Assembly (NCBI GenBank): GCA_005776395.1 | Contig: SXPJ01000104.1 | Coordinates: 1 to 56,186 of the forward strand | DNA from: Bdellovibrionales bacterium | Lineage (GTDB): Bacteria; Bdellovibrionota; FAC87; UBA2466 | Length of the DNA stretch: 56,186 nucleotides | Direction of reading: 5' to 3' | Part shown: positions 26,496-35,468 of the stretch, piece by piece | How positions within the stretch are numbered: position 1 is the first letter of the stretch | How the letters are laid out: each line of letters starts with the position of its first letter | Made by a program: the position numbers and the translations under genes | The notes under the pieces: model-generated | What the model saw: only the letters and a program-made list of their open reading frames with translations | Database searches by the model: none | What the model was told of the DNA's origin: nothing

Positions 26496-26832
26496 AGTTC
26501 CATCCTAAGGTGCAAAACGATTTTTAAATTCGTTTCTTAATCTAGTTGTAAATTCAAAATGTGTTTCTTCTTGTTTATTTAATAAAGCAACGCTCGTGCC
26601 GTCCCTGTTTTAAAGCTAATGTCCACAACACGGTCTACACTAGCTGACCAACTCCCTGTCAGTAAAAATAGGCCATCTGATAAGTGCCTTATATCAGCCA
26701 CTTACTTTGACTAGCCTTTAGACAGCATTCACAATGCAGGCTAACCGCTTGTAATAATAACAGAAAAAAGATATAGCTTAAGCAACGCTGACATGATTTT
26801 TAGCAGTAGGTTACTTTATCTTGAAGAACGAG
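26496..26832. other. 337-bp structured gap between divergent genes
   Basis: No gene found. It holds two hairpins. One is at 26677-26697 (CTG-ATAAG paired with CTTAT-CAG). The other is nested at 26712-26743: outer TAGCCT/AGGCTA and inner GCATT/AATGC around a CAC loop. A candidate promoter for the rightward gene lies at 26749-26777. A small RNA or a leader is possible. Confidence 0.45.
26749..26777 (+). promoter_or_regulatory. candidate promoter for PP-loop ATPase gene
   Basis: TTGTAA, a 17-base spacer and TATAGC, 56 bases before the ATG at 26833. Each hexamer matches four of six consensus bases. It lies just downstream of the nested hairpin. Confidence 0.3.
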
Positions 26833-27867
26833 ATGTTATCCTTAAAAACAGTTCCTAAAGCCATTGCTTTGATTTCGGGAGGGCTTGATAGCGCTCTTGC
26901 CGCCTCTTTAGTTAAAAGTTGGGGCATCGATGTAGTAGGACTTCATTTAATCTCCCCTTTTGGATGCACTACAGACGCGGAAAAAGTAGCAAAAGAGCTT
27001 CAGATTCCCCTTATCATTAAAGAAAAGGGGGAGGCTTTCATTGAACTAGTAGAAAAGCCTCAGTATGGCTATGGAAGCCAGATGAATCCTTGCATTGATT
27101 GCCGGATTTACATGTTTGAATTAGCAGAAAAAACTCGAATTGAACAAAAAGCCGATTTTATAATCACTGGTGAAGTCGTAGGGCAACGACCCCTGTCACA
27201 AAATAAAAACGCAATGAAATTAATCGATCGTAAATCTCCTGTGGAGGATCTGATTTTAAGACCTCTTTCTGGAGGAAATATTGCGGCAACACTGGCGGAA
27301 AAAAAAGGATGGGTCAAAAGAGAAAATCTTCTTAAGATATCTGGCCGTGGAAGAGGTGAACAGATAGCCTTAGCTAAAACACTTAGCCTTTCCGAATATT
27401 CAAGTCCGGGAGGGGGATGTCTTCTCACTGAAAAGGCATTTTCTAGTCGCCTGAAAGATTTCTACTCCCATCCTACTTACAAAACTCCAGAACAAAAGAT
27501 GGCACAGGCATCACTCCTTCGATTGGGACGTCATTTTCGACTATCTGAAAAAACCAAAGTTATAGTCGCAAGAACTGAAGCTGAGAATAATGAAATCACT
27601 CGCCTTTGGAAAGAAAGCGGAGCTCTTTTTTTCAAACCCGCAAACTTCATAGGGCCTTCAGCATTAGTTTTTGGCTCTCTGACTTCAGAAACAAAACAAC
27701 AGGTGACCTCCCTATTAGCTCGTTATGGAAAAAAACCCGAGGGAGAATCCTTTAAAGTAGAAAGTTTAGAGATGAATTCTGAAAATCAAGTGTATCCATC
27801 TTTACTGATAGTCACAGAGCCCACGTCAGATGACATTCTTAATCAATGGAGAATAGGTATTACATGA
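26833..27867 (+). CDS. PP-loop ATPase, MnmA/ThiI-like, with NFACT-R-like tail
   Basis: About 344 residues. The N-terminal PP-loop SGGLDSAL activates a substrate by adenylation, as in tRNA thiolases. Downstream come NPCIDCRIYM (a CxxC that could carry sulfur or metal), TGEVVGQRPLSQ and a glycine-rich GGGCLLT with another Cys. The C-terminal 100 residues (VIVARTEAENNE, then FIGPSALVFG) resemble the DUF814/NFACT-R module. Proteins of this type are often labelled thiouridylases, but the modification they make is not settled. The ATG at 26833 is preferred to a TTG at 26821. Its end overlaps the pyrF start (ATGA). Confidence 0.75.
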   Translation: MLSLKTVPKAIALISGGLDSALAASLVKSWGIDVVGLHLISPFGCTTDAEKVAKELQIPLIIKEKGEAFIELVEKPQYGYGSQMNPCIDCRIYMFELAEKTRIEQKADFIITGEVVGQRPLSQNKNAMKLIDRKSPVEDLILRPLSGGNIAATLAEKKGWVKRENLLKISGRGRGEQIALAKTLSLSEYSSPGGGCLLTEKAFSSRLKDFYSHPTYKTPEQKMAQASLLRLGRHFRLSEKTKVIVARTEAENNEITRLWKESGALFFKPANFIGPSALVFGSLTSETKQQVTSLLARYGKKPEGESFKVESLEMNSENQVYPSLLIVTEPTSDDILNQWRIGIT

Positions 27868-28559
27868 AATATTTGGAAAACATCATTGTCGCTCTCGATT
27901 ATGAAAACCGTGATGAGGCATTTCGTCTAATAGATACATTAGGGGAACGAATTCGGACCTATAAAATCGGGCCTGTTTTATTCACCCGCTCTGGACCTGA
28001 AGTGATTCAATACCTTCACAGTCGTCGTAAGCAGATTTTTGTAGATCTTAAGCTTCATGACACACCCCAGGTCGTTTGTGAAACCATTCGCCAGTTGGCT
28101 GAAATGGGAGTCGACTTTGCAACAGTTCATTGTTTAGGGGGAAAAAAGATGCTTCAGGCGGCAAGTCAGGGTTGCCGAAATTCCAAACTCCAGCTTCTGG
28201 GTATTACATTACTTACCAGTTTCGATCCTATGGAAGCCACCTATTGGGATTGGGAGACAACTTCTGAAAAATCGGTTTCTCAATTAGCTTTTTTAGCGCA
28301 AGAGATGAGGCTCAAGGGAATTGTCTGCTCGGTCTCAGAGGCTAAAATGCTTAGGCCTTTAGTCTACCCTGGTTTTTTATTAGTGACTCCCGGCATTCGT
28401 CCACAACTCAAAGAGGTTTTTCAAGAGGATCAAAAGCGAATCGCAAGCCCAAAAGAAGCGCTAGCTGCAGGGGCCGATTATTTAATCATTGGCAGACCTA
28501 TTATTAAAAGTCAGGATCCTAGAGTTGCAACCGATACTATTTTTTTAGAAAGCTTATAA
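27864..28559 (+). CDS. pyrF: orotidine 5'-phosphate decarboxylase
   Basis: Last step of UMP synthesis. The N-terminal IVALDYEN strand is followed by the catalytic DLKLHDTP and a C-terminal VTPGIRPQ phosphate-binding loop. At 231 residues it is full length. I chose the ATG at 27864, which overlaps the preceding stop codon, over an ATG 18 bases earlier. It is followed directly by the SpoU gene with no gap, so all three genes are probably one operon. Confidence 0.95.
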   Translation: MKYLENIIVALDYENRDEAFRLIDTLGERIRTYKIGPVLFTRSGPEVIQYLHSRRKQIFVDLKLHDTPQVVCETIRQLAEMGVDFATVHCLGGKKMLQAASQGCRNSKLQLLGITLLTSFDPMEATYWDWETTSEKSVSQLAFLAQEMRLKGIVCSVSEAKMLRPLVYPGFLLVTPGIRPQLKEVFQEDQKRIASPKEALAAGADYLIIGRPIIKSQDPRVATDTIFLESL

Positions 28560-29285
28560 ATGAACACTATTTCTTCCTTAAGTGCGATCCATCATCTTCT
28601 AACTCATTGCCCTCGTTCAGTAAAAAAGCTGATCGTGTTCGTACCAAGAGAAAATGCCTCTTCTCGAGTGAAAGAAATTCTTGAACTCGCAGATGACCTG
28701 GGACTAGCCATCGATTTTCAGCCCACCCCAAAAAATCGGCATACTGAAACGTTCGAACCGATAACTGCACAGATACAGCCTTTTCAGTTTACCGAATGGA
28801 AACCATTTCTTGAAGGGCTCTCCCAAAAACCTACTAGCGCCTTATTAGCTTTAGACCATTTACAAGATCCTCAAAACTTTGGAGCACTTTGCAGAACGGC
28901 TGAGGGGCTGGGTTGGGATGGGGTTATTATTCCGAAGGATCGCAGCGTAACGGTAAGTCCTGGAGTGTACAATGCTTCGGTAGGGGCTGTTGAAACTATC
29001 CCCGTTATCCAAATCGTAAATCTTGCCGATGCCCTTCGAAAACTCAAAGACGCAGGCTTTTGGATTGTGGGAACTTCGCTTGGAGATAAGACACAAACAT
29101 TAAAACAGCTTCCCCCGTTAGAAAAGGTAGTTCTAGTTCTCGGAACTGAACTCGAAGGTTTATCACCTCTTGTGGCAAAAACATGTGATTTTCTTGTTCA
29201 GATTCCACTTAAAGGAAAAGTTCAATCACTCAATGTTTCAGCTACAGGTGCCATTTTGATGCACGCCTTACTAAGCAAATCATAA
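28560..29285 (+). CDS. SpoU/TrmH-family RNA 2'-O-methyltransferase
   Basis: A 241-residue SPOUT-class enzyme. It has the three SpoU motifs: DPQNFGALCRTAEGLG, LVLGTELEGLSP and PLKGKVQSLNVSATGAI. A substrate-binding-like N-terminal domain (about 1-75) resembles RlmB more than TrmL, so 23S rRNA G2251 is one possible target, not proven. The ATG follows the pyrF stop without a gap. Confidence 0.88.
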   Translation: MNTISSLSAIHHLLTHCPRSVKKLIVFVPRENASSRVKEILELADDLGLAIDFQPTPKNRHTETFEPITAQIQPFQFTEWKPFLEGLSQKPTSALLALDHLQDPQNFGALCRTAEGLGWDGVIIPKDRSVTVSPGVYNASVGAVETIPVIQIVNLADALRKLKDAGFWIVGTSLGDKTQTLKQLPPLEKVVLVLGTELEGLSPLVAKTCDFLVQIPLKGKVQSLNVSATGAILMHALLSKS

Positions 29286-29291
29286 ATAAGT

Positions 29292-29322
29292 AGTTTTTGT
29301 CGGGTTTCACCCGGCAAAAACT
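29292..29322. terminator. symmetric hairpin between convergent genes
   Basis: AGTTTTTGTCGGGT and ACCCGGCAAAAACT form a 14-bp stem (one G-U pair) with loop TTC, between the ends of the SpoU and copA genes. The position fits a shared terminator, but the T-run lies at the 5' side of the stem on both strands, so it is not canonical. Confidence 0.45.
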
Positions 29323-29350
29323 AAGTAACGACTGAATAGTTATTCCTACA

Positions 29351-31519
29351 TTATAGATCTTTATCACGAATGATCGCTTTCAGACGAAGCGAGTTTAAAA
29401 CTACAGAGAGGCTACTTAAAGCCATAGCAAGTCCTGCAACCATGGGATTTAGAAGGCCAAATGCAGCAATTGGAATACTAAAGGTATTATAAAAAAATGC
29501 TGAGAAAAGGTTCTGTTTTATAACTCTCATCACTTGGTGACTGATCTTAAGAGATTGAGAAACTTGCCTCAAATCGCCATGAAGTAATGTCACCGAGGCC
29601 ACCTCTTTAGCTAAATCGGTTCCACTTCCCAAAGTAAAACTTACATCTGCTAGAGCTAAAGCCGGGCCGTCATTAACACCCTCCCCCACCATCGCGACCT
29701 GTAATCCCTGTGCCTTTAATCTCTTTACCTCTTCCGCTTTTTGGCTAGGAGTGACCTCTGCCAGCCATTCGGTAATTCCAAGTTCTTGGGCAACTCTTTG
29801 TACAGCATCTGAATTATCGCCGCTCACAATCTTAACTTTGGCTTCCCGCTGAAGATCAGAAATAGCCTTCTTGGCTTCGGGCCTTAACTCATCCTGGATA
29901 ATTAGAACGCAGGTTAAGTGATTGTCCACCGAGGCCCAAACTCGACTCTTACCCTCCCGTTTAATCTTCTCAATTTCAGCATGAGGCAACCAATCCACTA
30001 CAGTATTAATCCCCTGCGACTCCACCCACTGCCGACTTCCCACATAAACATCTTTACCGTCGACCTTTCCTGAACAACCGAGACCTGAGACATTTTGAAA
30101 GTTTTCAACCTTATAGGAGTTAGATTCCGCTATTTGAAATGTCTTTGCATATTGAGAAATTGCTCTAGCAAGTGGATGACTTGCCTGATTCTCAATCAAA
30201 GCAATTAGACCAAGTTCTTTTTTCCCCGTAGGGCAGTAATAACTATCAACCACTCTCGGAGTCCCTTCGGTCAATGTGCCAGTTTTATCTAATAAAATCA
30301 CATCAATCTTGTGACTAGCTTCTAAGCTTCTTGCATCTCGAATCAAAATCCCAAGTTCCGCGGCACGCCCGATGCCTGTGATAAGAGCTGTCGGAGTTGC
30401 AAGACCTAAGGCACAAGGACAGGCAATAACCAGAACCGAAATACTGGGAATTAAAGCCTCGATCCAACTGTGTCCTGTGAAACTCCAACTTAAAAAAGTG
30501 ATCACTGCAACTAAGAGCACTGAAGGCACAAAAACAGCGGAGATCTTATCGGCAAGTCTTTGAATTTTCGTTTTACTTCCTTGCGCCTCTTCAACAAGTT
30601 GAATTAACTTTGAAAGACGCGTCTCTTCACCAAGAGCCGTAGCTTCGACAACAAGTCTTCCATTTTGATTAAGAGTCCCTCCAAAAACCACACTTCCTAC
30701 TATCTTTTCTTTAGGCGCACTTTCTCCAGTGAGTTTTGATTCCTCAACTGATGAGATGCCTTCAATAACCCTTCCATCTGTAGCGATAATTTCTCCCGGT
30801 CGAACGAGAAATAGATCTCCCTCTTTGAGTTGAGAGAGGGAAACCTCGCTAGTAGCTGTAAATTTTCCACCCTTCGAAATAAGAACCACAGTTTGTGGAG
30901 AGACTGTCATCAGTTCCATAAGTGCGTTTGAAGATCTTCGCTTAGCGATCTCCTCTAATATTCTTCCCAGAAGAACAAGAGATAAAACTACAGCGGCCGA
31001 CTCAAAATAAAGGTGAGGAAACTTAAAAAAACAGCCGGCTGCACTATAAATAAAGGCTGAACCGGTTCCTAAAGCCACCAGGGAATCCATTGTAGCGGTT
31101 TGATGTTTGAAGTTTTTCCAGCCCCCCACAAAAAAACTTCGCCCTAGAATTAAGACTGGGATCGTAAATCCAAATTGAACCCAACCACTCCACTCCCCTT
31201 CGACGTGCCCCATAGAAAGAACAAAAACAGGAAATGAGAATAGCATTGCTAAAGCAGCTTCTAATTTTTGTCGTTTTAATTGAGCCTTCTCAAGCTCTGG
31301 GCTCCTAACCTTATCAAGAACCGGTTTATAGCCCGCACTTTCGATAGCTTTACAGAGATCTTTAAGTGCCACATCTCCTCGAACTAAAGCTTTTTTTGTG
31401 GCGAAATTAACAGAAACCCACTCAACTCCGAGAACAAGTGCGATCTTTTTCTCGATAGTGCCGGCACACCCCGCACAGCGCATGCCCTCAATGGGTATTA
31501 GGGTCGTTGGGGACTTCAT
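29351..31519 (-). CDS. copA: P1B-type copper-exporting ATPase CopA
   Basis: Pumps Cu(I) out of the cytoplasm. One N-terminal heavy-metal domain carries Cys15-x-x-Cys18. TGES (264-267) is the actuator, CPC (367-369) the membrane metal site, DKTGT (411-415) the phosphorylated Asp411, and His448-Pro449 the nucleotide-binding HP pair. The P-domain hinge reads GEGVND (612-617) where most have GDGIND. The last helices have YN (677-678) and a [15 protein letters not shown] segment, which with CPC marks the Cu(I) subgroup. No CueR or CsoR gene was seen next to it. Confidence 0.95.
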   Translation of the reverse strand: MKSPTTLIPIEGMRCAGCAGTIEKKIALVLGVEWVSVNFATKKALVRGDVALKDLCKAIESAGYKPVLDKVRSPELEKAQLKRQKLEAALAMLFSFPVFVLSMGHVEGEWSGWVQFGFTIPVLILGRSFFVGGWKNFKHQTATMDSLVALGTGSAFIYSAAGCFFKFPHLYFESAAVVLSLVLLGRILEEIAKRRSSNALMELMTVSPQTVVLISKGGKFTATSEVSLSQLKEGDLFLVRPGEIIATDGRVIEGISSVEESKLTGESAPKEKIVGSVVFGGTLNQNGRLVVEATALGEETRLSKLIQLVEEAQGSKTKIQRLADKISAVFVPSVLLVAVITFLSWSFTGHSWIEALIPSISVLVIACPCALGLATPTALITGIGRAAELGILIRDARSLEASHKIDVILLDKTGTLTEGTPRVVDSYYCPTGKKELGLIALIENQASHPLARAISQYAKTFQIAESNSYKVENFQNVSGLGCSGKVDGKDVYVGSRQWVESQGINTVVDWLPHAEIEKIKREGKSRVWASVDNHLTCVLIIQDELRPEAKKAISDLQREAKVKIVSGDNSDAVQRVAQELGITEWLAEVTPSQKAEEVKRLKAQGLQVAMVGEGVNDGPALALADVSFTLGSGTDLAKEVASVTLLHGDLRQVSQSLKISHQVMRVIKQNLFSAFFYNTFSIPIAAFGLLNPMVAGLAMALSSLSVVLNSLRLKAIIRDKDL

Positions 31520-31596
31520 ATCTTGATCTTACACGAAAGCAGGAAAGAGGGTCTAAGTTTTACTAATTCACTTAATTCGGTATATTAAAGGCCTTA

Positions 31597-32214
31597 ATGC
31601 TCACACCTAAGATTAAAACCTTGGTCTTTGACCTTGGAGAGGTTCTAATTAAATTGAATTTTTCCAAAATTATGTACTTACGTCGCTTACGCGAAATGCA
31701 CCTAGAATCTTCCCTTCAATCCATGAATCAATGGCCTCTTTATGATACGTTTGAGCGAGGGAAGATCACCGAAAAGGAATTTTTAATTAAGTTAAATAAA
31801 GAGCTAGCAATCTCTCTTACTTTAGATACCTTTCGTCCTCTTTGGAATTCAGTTCTCCAAGATAGCGTATTTGGAATAGAACAGACTTTGAAACAGCTTG
31901 CACAAAATTATCCACTTTGGATTCTGACCAATTCTAACGAAACCCATATCAATCACTTTAAAATCAACTATCCCTGGCATAACCAATTCCAAGGAATTCT
32001 GACCAGTTATGAGTTAGGTTGTCGAAAACCAGAAAAATCTATCTACGAAAAACTTATCAGCCTCACTCACTCTTCTGCAAACTCCATCCTTTTTGTAGAT
32101 GACCGGAAGGAAAATATAGAAGGGGCTAGAGCTTGTGGAATTCATGCGGAGCTTTGCGAAGATACTTCACGAGATCTTGCTAAGATTCTTAAGAGTTATT
32201 CAATTCAATATTGA
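31597..32214 (+). CDS. HAD-superfamily phosphatase, YihX-like
   Basis: A 205-residue HAD subfamily IA hydrolase. The nucleophile motif is FDLGEVL (Asp12), with Gly where most HADs have the second Asp; the same is true of E. coli YihX, an alpha-glucose-1-phosphatase, which this protein resembles along its length. Further motifs are ILTNSNE (motif II), CRKPEKSIYEK (Lys, motif III) and FVDDRKENIEGA (motif IV). It is probably a sugar-phosphate or related phosphatase in the cytoplasm. Confidence 0.85.
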   Translation: MLTPKIKTLVFDLGEVLIKLNFSKIMYLRRLREMHLESSLQSMNQWPLYDTFERGKITEKEFLIKLNKELAISLTLDTFRPLWNSVLQDSVFGIEQTLKQLAQNYPLWILTNSNETHINHFKINYPWHNQFQGILTSYELGCRKPEKSIYEKLISLTHSSANSILFVDDRKENIEGARACGIHAELCEDTSRDLAKILKSYSIQY

Positions 32215-32275
32215 TTGTGCTTAAAAAATCACACTTTTGCCCTTAAGAGCTAATGCGGCGCTCCGATAGTAAGGC

Positions 32276-32881
32276 ATGAAGATAATCAAAGCATTAATCA
32301 CAGGTATTGTATTAACCACAGTTGTTAGTTGTTCCTCCTTGGAGGTCAATGATCTCCCCAAGAGTACTTCAATTCAATCTGAAAGCACTAGGGGAGTTGA
32401 TAGCCAAAAGAAGGGCTACGGCAGCATAGGTATCTACTCTTCCGGAGATAAACTTAGAGGAGATCTATTATTAGAAGAGTCGCTTTCTAATGCTCTCTAT
32501 AAAAGAAAAATTCGAAACCTAACCTCTTCTCTCATTCTTTCGGGAAGTGAGAGCCGGACACTTCCTCCAGTTGTAAAGGTGTTAAAACGAGATAACTTTG
32601 AAGCTTTACTAGTCATTAAGAAGCTAGAGATCTCTTCTGAATCCTCTCGTTCTCCAAATGCTACTGTGGGAAACGACAATCGCGAAACGCTAATACTAAA
32701 AAAACAGCCCGAACCCTTAAGAACACTATCAGCTCAAATTGAGTTTATCGATCTTAAGTCCAAAAATACCGTATGGTCGGGAGAACTCACATTCCAAGAT
32801 GTTAATTCTCTATCCCTACTTATTCAAAAAACTGCGGATGGAATAGCATCTCATTTAGCAGCGAAAAACCTTATTCCTTAA
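32276..32881 (+). CDS. lipoprotein of unknown function
   Basis: A 201-residue protein with a lipobox (VVSC, Cys19) after a short hydrophobic segment, so it is probably membrane-anchored on the periplasmic side. The rest alternates strands and helices; no family recognised. The stop codon is TAA only because an IS element begins at its last base. Reading across to the far side of the IS, the original stop was TAG, so the protein is unchanged by the insertion. Confidence 0.75.
   Translation: MKIIKALITGIVLTTVVSCSSLEVNDLPKSTSIQSESTRGVDSQKKGYGSIGIYSSGDKLRGDLLLEESLSNALYKRKIRNLTSSLILSGSESRTLPPVVKVLKRDNFEALLVIKKLEISSESSRSPNATVGNDNRETLILKKQPEPLRTLSAQIEFIDLKSKNTVWSGELTFQDVNSLSLLIQKTADGIASHLAAKNLIP
32872..32880. 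repeat. target-site duplication, left copy (TATTCCTTA)
   Basis: Nine bases directly before the left end of the IS, identical to 34030-34038 on its other side. Confidence 0.93.
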
Positions 32882-34029
32882 TACCTGGCCCCGAATACTG
32901 TGTAAGGGAGGGGGATAAGTGGGAAGGGAAAGTTTTATTATTACGCCCCCCTAGAGTACTTGAGTGAGAGTAAATAGCTGTGTAGCTAGTTATTCCGATG
33001 GGATTTTTAGTACGCCAGTGCCCTAACGCAACTTGCAAATTTGCAAAACCAACCCGTCATAGATTCTACTCCAGGGTGGGAAGCTTTCTCTGTAAATGGA
33101 ATCATCGCCGCATTCCGAGATACCGCTGCCGTGGGTGTGGGAAGGGTTTTTCCTCAAGTCGTTTTAAAGCCACCTACCGACAAAAAAAACCTTATTTAAA
33201 TTCTTCAATTTTTGAACTCTACTCGTCCAGCACAAGTCAGCGTCGACTTGCTAAGTATTTAAAGACCGACCGAAAAACTATAGCGCGTAAATTTATTTGG
33301 TTAGCGGAATGGGCAGAGCGGGAACACAAGAAAAAACTCAGTGAATTACCAGCTAGCAGTGTGTTCCAGTTTGACGAGATGGAATCTTTTGAACATACGC
33401 GGTTAAAACCGTTATCAATAAGTGTCGCAGTAGATGCCTCTTTCTCAAAGGTAATTGCCTTACAAGTAGGAACGCTAGGTTACAAAGGGAGAATGGCCTC
33501 TTTTGCCCTCTCAAAATATGGCCCCAGAATAGACACTAGTGAAGAGGCCGTGTTACGCGCACTCTCTAGTATTAAAATACATTGCGAATCGAAAAACATC
33601 GCTAACCCCAGCCTTATTACCGATGCTAAGTCGACCTACCCAAGACTCATTAAAGGGGTATTACCCGATGCCCTTCATACGGCCGTTAAAGTAGAGAAGA
33701 TTTCCATGGCTCAGAGACTATTTCGAAAGGGGCGGCGAAATGAAAAGGACCCCTTATTTGTTTTGAATTTTACCGCCGCAAAAATACGACACGATTTATC
33801 TAGAATGGCTAGGAAGGTGTGGGTCACCACAAAAAAGAGCTCCTTTTTACAGGCCCACCTTAATTTATATCTCGCTTATGTTAATGGGTATGAAGTTCCT
33901 AGGTAAAAACCACTTTTAATAGGTCAACCGCCCTTTAAAAACAGGAAAACAACTTAAACTTCTTTTTAAATTTCCTTCCCCCAAGCCTTCCTTACCCCCC
34001 TCCCTTACACAGTATTCGGGGCCAGGTAT
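32881..34029 (+). mobile_element. complete insertion sequence, 1149 bp
   Basis: Both ends begin ATACCTGGCCCCGAATACTG when read inward. The terminal inverted repeats are perfect for 34 bp and continue to 39 bp with one mismatch (left 32881-32919, right 33991-34029). It is flanked by a 9-bp direct duplication and carries one transposase gene. Intact ends, exact target repeats and an intact frame point to a recent insertion. The 9-bp duplication and the zinc-ribbon/HTH/DDE transposase recall the IS1 and IS1595 groups; I cannot settle the family. Confidence 0.97.
32998..33906 (+). CDS. transposase, zinc-ribbon and HTH DDE type
   Basis: A 302-residue protein filling most of the IS. The N-terminal zinc ribbon uses Cys8, Cys13, Cys44 and Cys47. 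A helix-turn-helix lies at about 78-104 (RRLAKYLKTDRKTIARKF). The catalytic core has Asp126 (FQFDEME) and Asp209 (ITDAKSTYP), and probably Asp252 in the segment before VLNFTAAKIR. The C-terminal VWVTTKK...LQAHLNLYLAYVNG segment is typical of this IS1-like group. The frame is intact, so the element may still be mobile. Confidence 0.9.
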   Translation: MGFLVRQCPNATCKFAKPTRHRFYSRVGSFLCKWNHRRIPRYRCRGCGKGFSSSRFKATYRQKKPYLNSSIFELYSSSTSQRRLAKYLKTDRKTIARKFIWLAEWAEREHKKKLSELPASSVFQFDEMESFEHTRLKPLSISVAVDASFSKVIALQVGTLGYKGRMASFALSKYGPRIDTSEEAVLRALSSIKIHCESKNIANPSLITDAKSTYPRLIKGVLPDALHTAVKVEKISMAQRLFRKGRRNEKDPLFVLNFTAAKIRHDLSRMARKVWVTTKKSSFLQAHLNLYLAYVNGYEVPR

Positions 34030-35468
34030 TATTCCTTAGACTCAGTATCTGTTACACGTAATTGTATACTCACTACAGTCCCCTTATTAAGATCTGAATC
34101 CAAGGCTACGAGTCCACCCCATGACTCAACGACAGATTTCACAAAGGACAACCCAAGTCCATTACCGTTCTTCTTCCCAAAACTCACTCCAGGTTCCCAA
34201 ACGCGATCAAATTGTTCCTTGGGAATCCCTTTCCCACTATCTTTTACTAAGAGAGATACTTTCCCATCGGTTTCCGTAAATTTTAATCTAATCTCTCCCC
34301 ATCCCTCTAAGGCCTCAATCGCATTATCGATTAAATTTGAAAGGGCTCTTTTCAGATCAGATTCCTCGGCCACTACTTTCACCTCTGGAACCTCAGGTAC
34401 AATCAATTGGATCTCTAAGTTTCCACTTAGAAGTATTCTTTTTTCATCTACAATCGCTGACACTAGAGGCTTGAGATTAATAGAACCACAGCTAGGTTCA
34501 ATACTAGAATTTGTAACACTCTCCCCCTCTTTTTTTCGACTGGTCAAAAGCTCCTCACCAATTTCATTAATTCTCATCAATACGCCAAGAAATATCTCTT
34601 TCTGCTTTCCTGGAAGTGGTGGCAACTCCTCAATCGCTAATAAAAGGGCTGCTAATGGAGATCGTATATCATGAGCCACTTGAGTCGCAACCTCCACTCT
34701 AGCTGCCCCGGCCACAAACTGATTTTCCTTTTCATGAAGAATTTTAATATTAGAAACAAGGTGGTTGTAACTTTTTACCAGTTTTACGAACTCAATAGGT
34801 GCAAATTTAAAATCAACTTCACTAAGTGAGATAGGCTTAAGGCTTTCAAACTTAATGAGCTCTGGCGAAATCTCCAAAGTCATTCGTTCAACCGGTCTAA
34901 CGATACTTCTTCTTAGAGTTAAAACCCAGAGCCACACCCCAAACTTCAAAATTAGAAACACAGCCAAACAGGCTATTAACAATAGCAGAGACGGTCTAAT
35001 AAGCCGCTTCCAATCATAAAATGCATGAATCACCAAGTAGCCCTGAATTTTATCTCCAAGATATAGAGAGGTCACATCAATGATTTCTCCCTGTCTGAAA
35101 TTCACTCTCATTCCTTGAGGGAGTTCTAACATCTTCTCTTTCTTAGAAAGAGTACTGTGGTTCGCTTTTAACTTTCGTTTTTTATCCCAAACTTCAATTT
35201 GCAAGGGCAGTTCAGATTGATTAAGTTTTTTTTCTTGTAAATGAATAATTTCTTTCAAGTCAGCATCATTCTGAAGAAAGAGTGCCTGAGCAATTCTATT
35301 TTTCTGATCTTCTCGCCAAATGGAGATCTGCTTTTGAGTTTCATTCATCTGATTTACAAATAACAAAATCTGAAGAATTAGATAACTCAAAGCTACTGGA
35401 ACCACGAGCCAAAAAGTTAACTTTGCATTTCTATCTTTTAAAATTCTCTCTAAGGTATAGGTTTCCAC
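34029..35468 (-). CDS. membrane sensor histidine kinase
   Basis: A 479-residue kinase with TM1 (about 17-37), a periplasmic domain (about 40-158), TM2 (about 160-182), a linker, a phospho-acceptor His266 in VAHDIRSPLAAL, and an ATPase domain with Asn382 (NLIDNAIEAL), DSGKG (410-414) and GNGLGL (435-440). The GTG start is supported by GAGG five bases upstream and lies inside the end of the binding-protein gene (19-bp overlap). No response regulator is encoded next to it. The stop codon TAA is formed by the first base inside the IS end plus two bases of target duplication, without changing the protein. Confidence 0.93.
   Translation of the reverse strand: METYTLERILKDRNAKLTFWLVVPVALSYLILQILLFVNQMNETQKQISIWREDQKNRIAQALFLQNDADLKEIIHLQEKKLNQSELPLQIEVWDKKRKLKANHSTLSKKEKMLELPQGMRVNFRQGEIIDVTSLYLGDKIQGYLVIHAFYDWKRLIRPSLLLLIACLAVFLILKFGVWLWVLTLRRSIVRPVERMTLEISPELIKFESLKPISLSEVDFKFAPIEFVKLVKSYNHLVSNIKILHEKENQFVAGAARVEVATQVAHDIRSPLAALLLAIEELPPLPGKQKEIFLGVLMRINEIGEELLTSRKKEGESVTNSSIEPSCGSINLKPLVSAIVDEKRILLSGNLEIQLIVPEVPEVKVVAEESDLKRALSNLIDNAIEALEGWGEIRLKFTETDGKVSLLVKDSGKGIPKEQFDRVWEPGVSFGKKNGNGLGLSFVKSVVESWGGLVALDSDLNKGTVVSIQLRVTDTESKE
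34030..34038. repeat. target-site duplication, right copy (TATTCCTTA)
   Basis: Nine bases directly after the right end of the IS, identical to 32872-32880. Confidence 0.93.

Noticed and set aside
26496-26832. Possible tRNA or riboswitch in the structured gap
   Set aside because: No T-arm (GGTTCGAATCC-like) sequence, no cloverleaf and no known riboswitch core could be traced.
25106-31519. Single copper-resistance island
   Set aside because: The DUF3347 gene and copA are 4 kb apart on opposite strands with pyrF and RNA-modification genes between them, and the RND pump is of the multidrug type.
34219-34674. 151-codon open frame antisense to the histidine kinase
   Set aside because: It lies wholly inside a well-supported kinase gene; its composition is that of a shadow frame.
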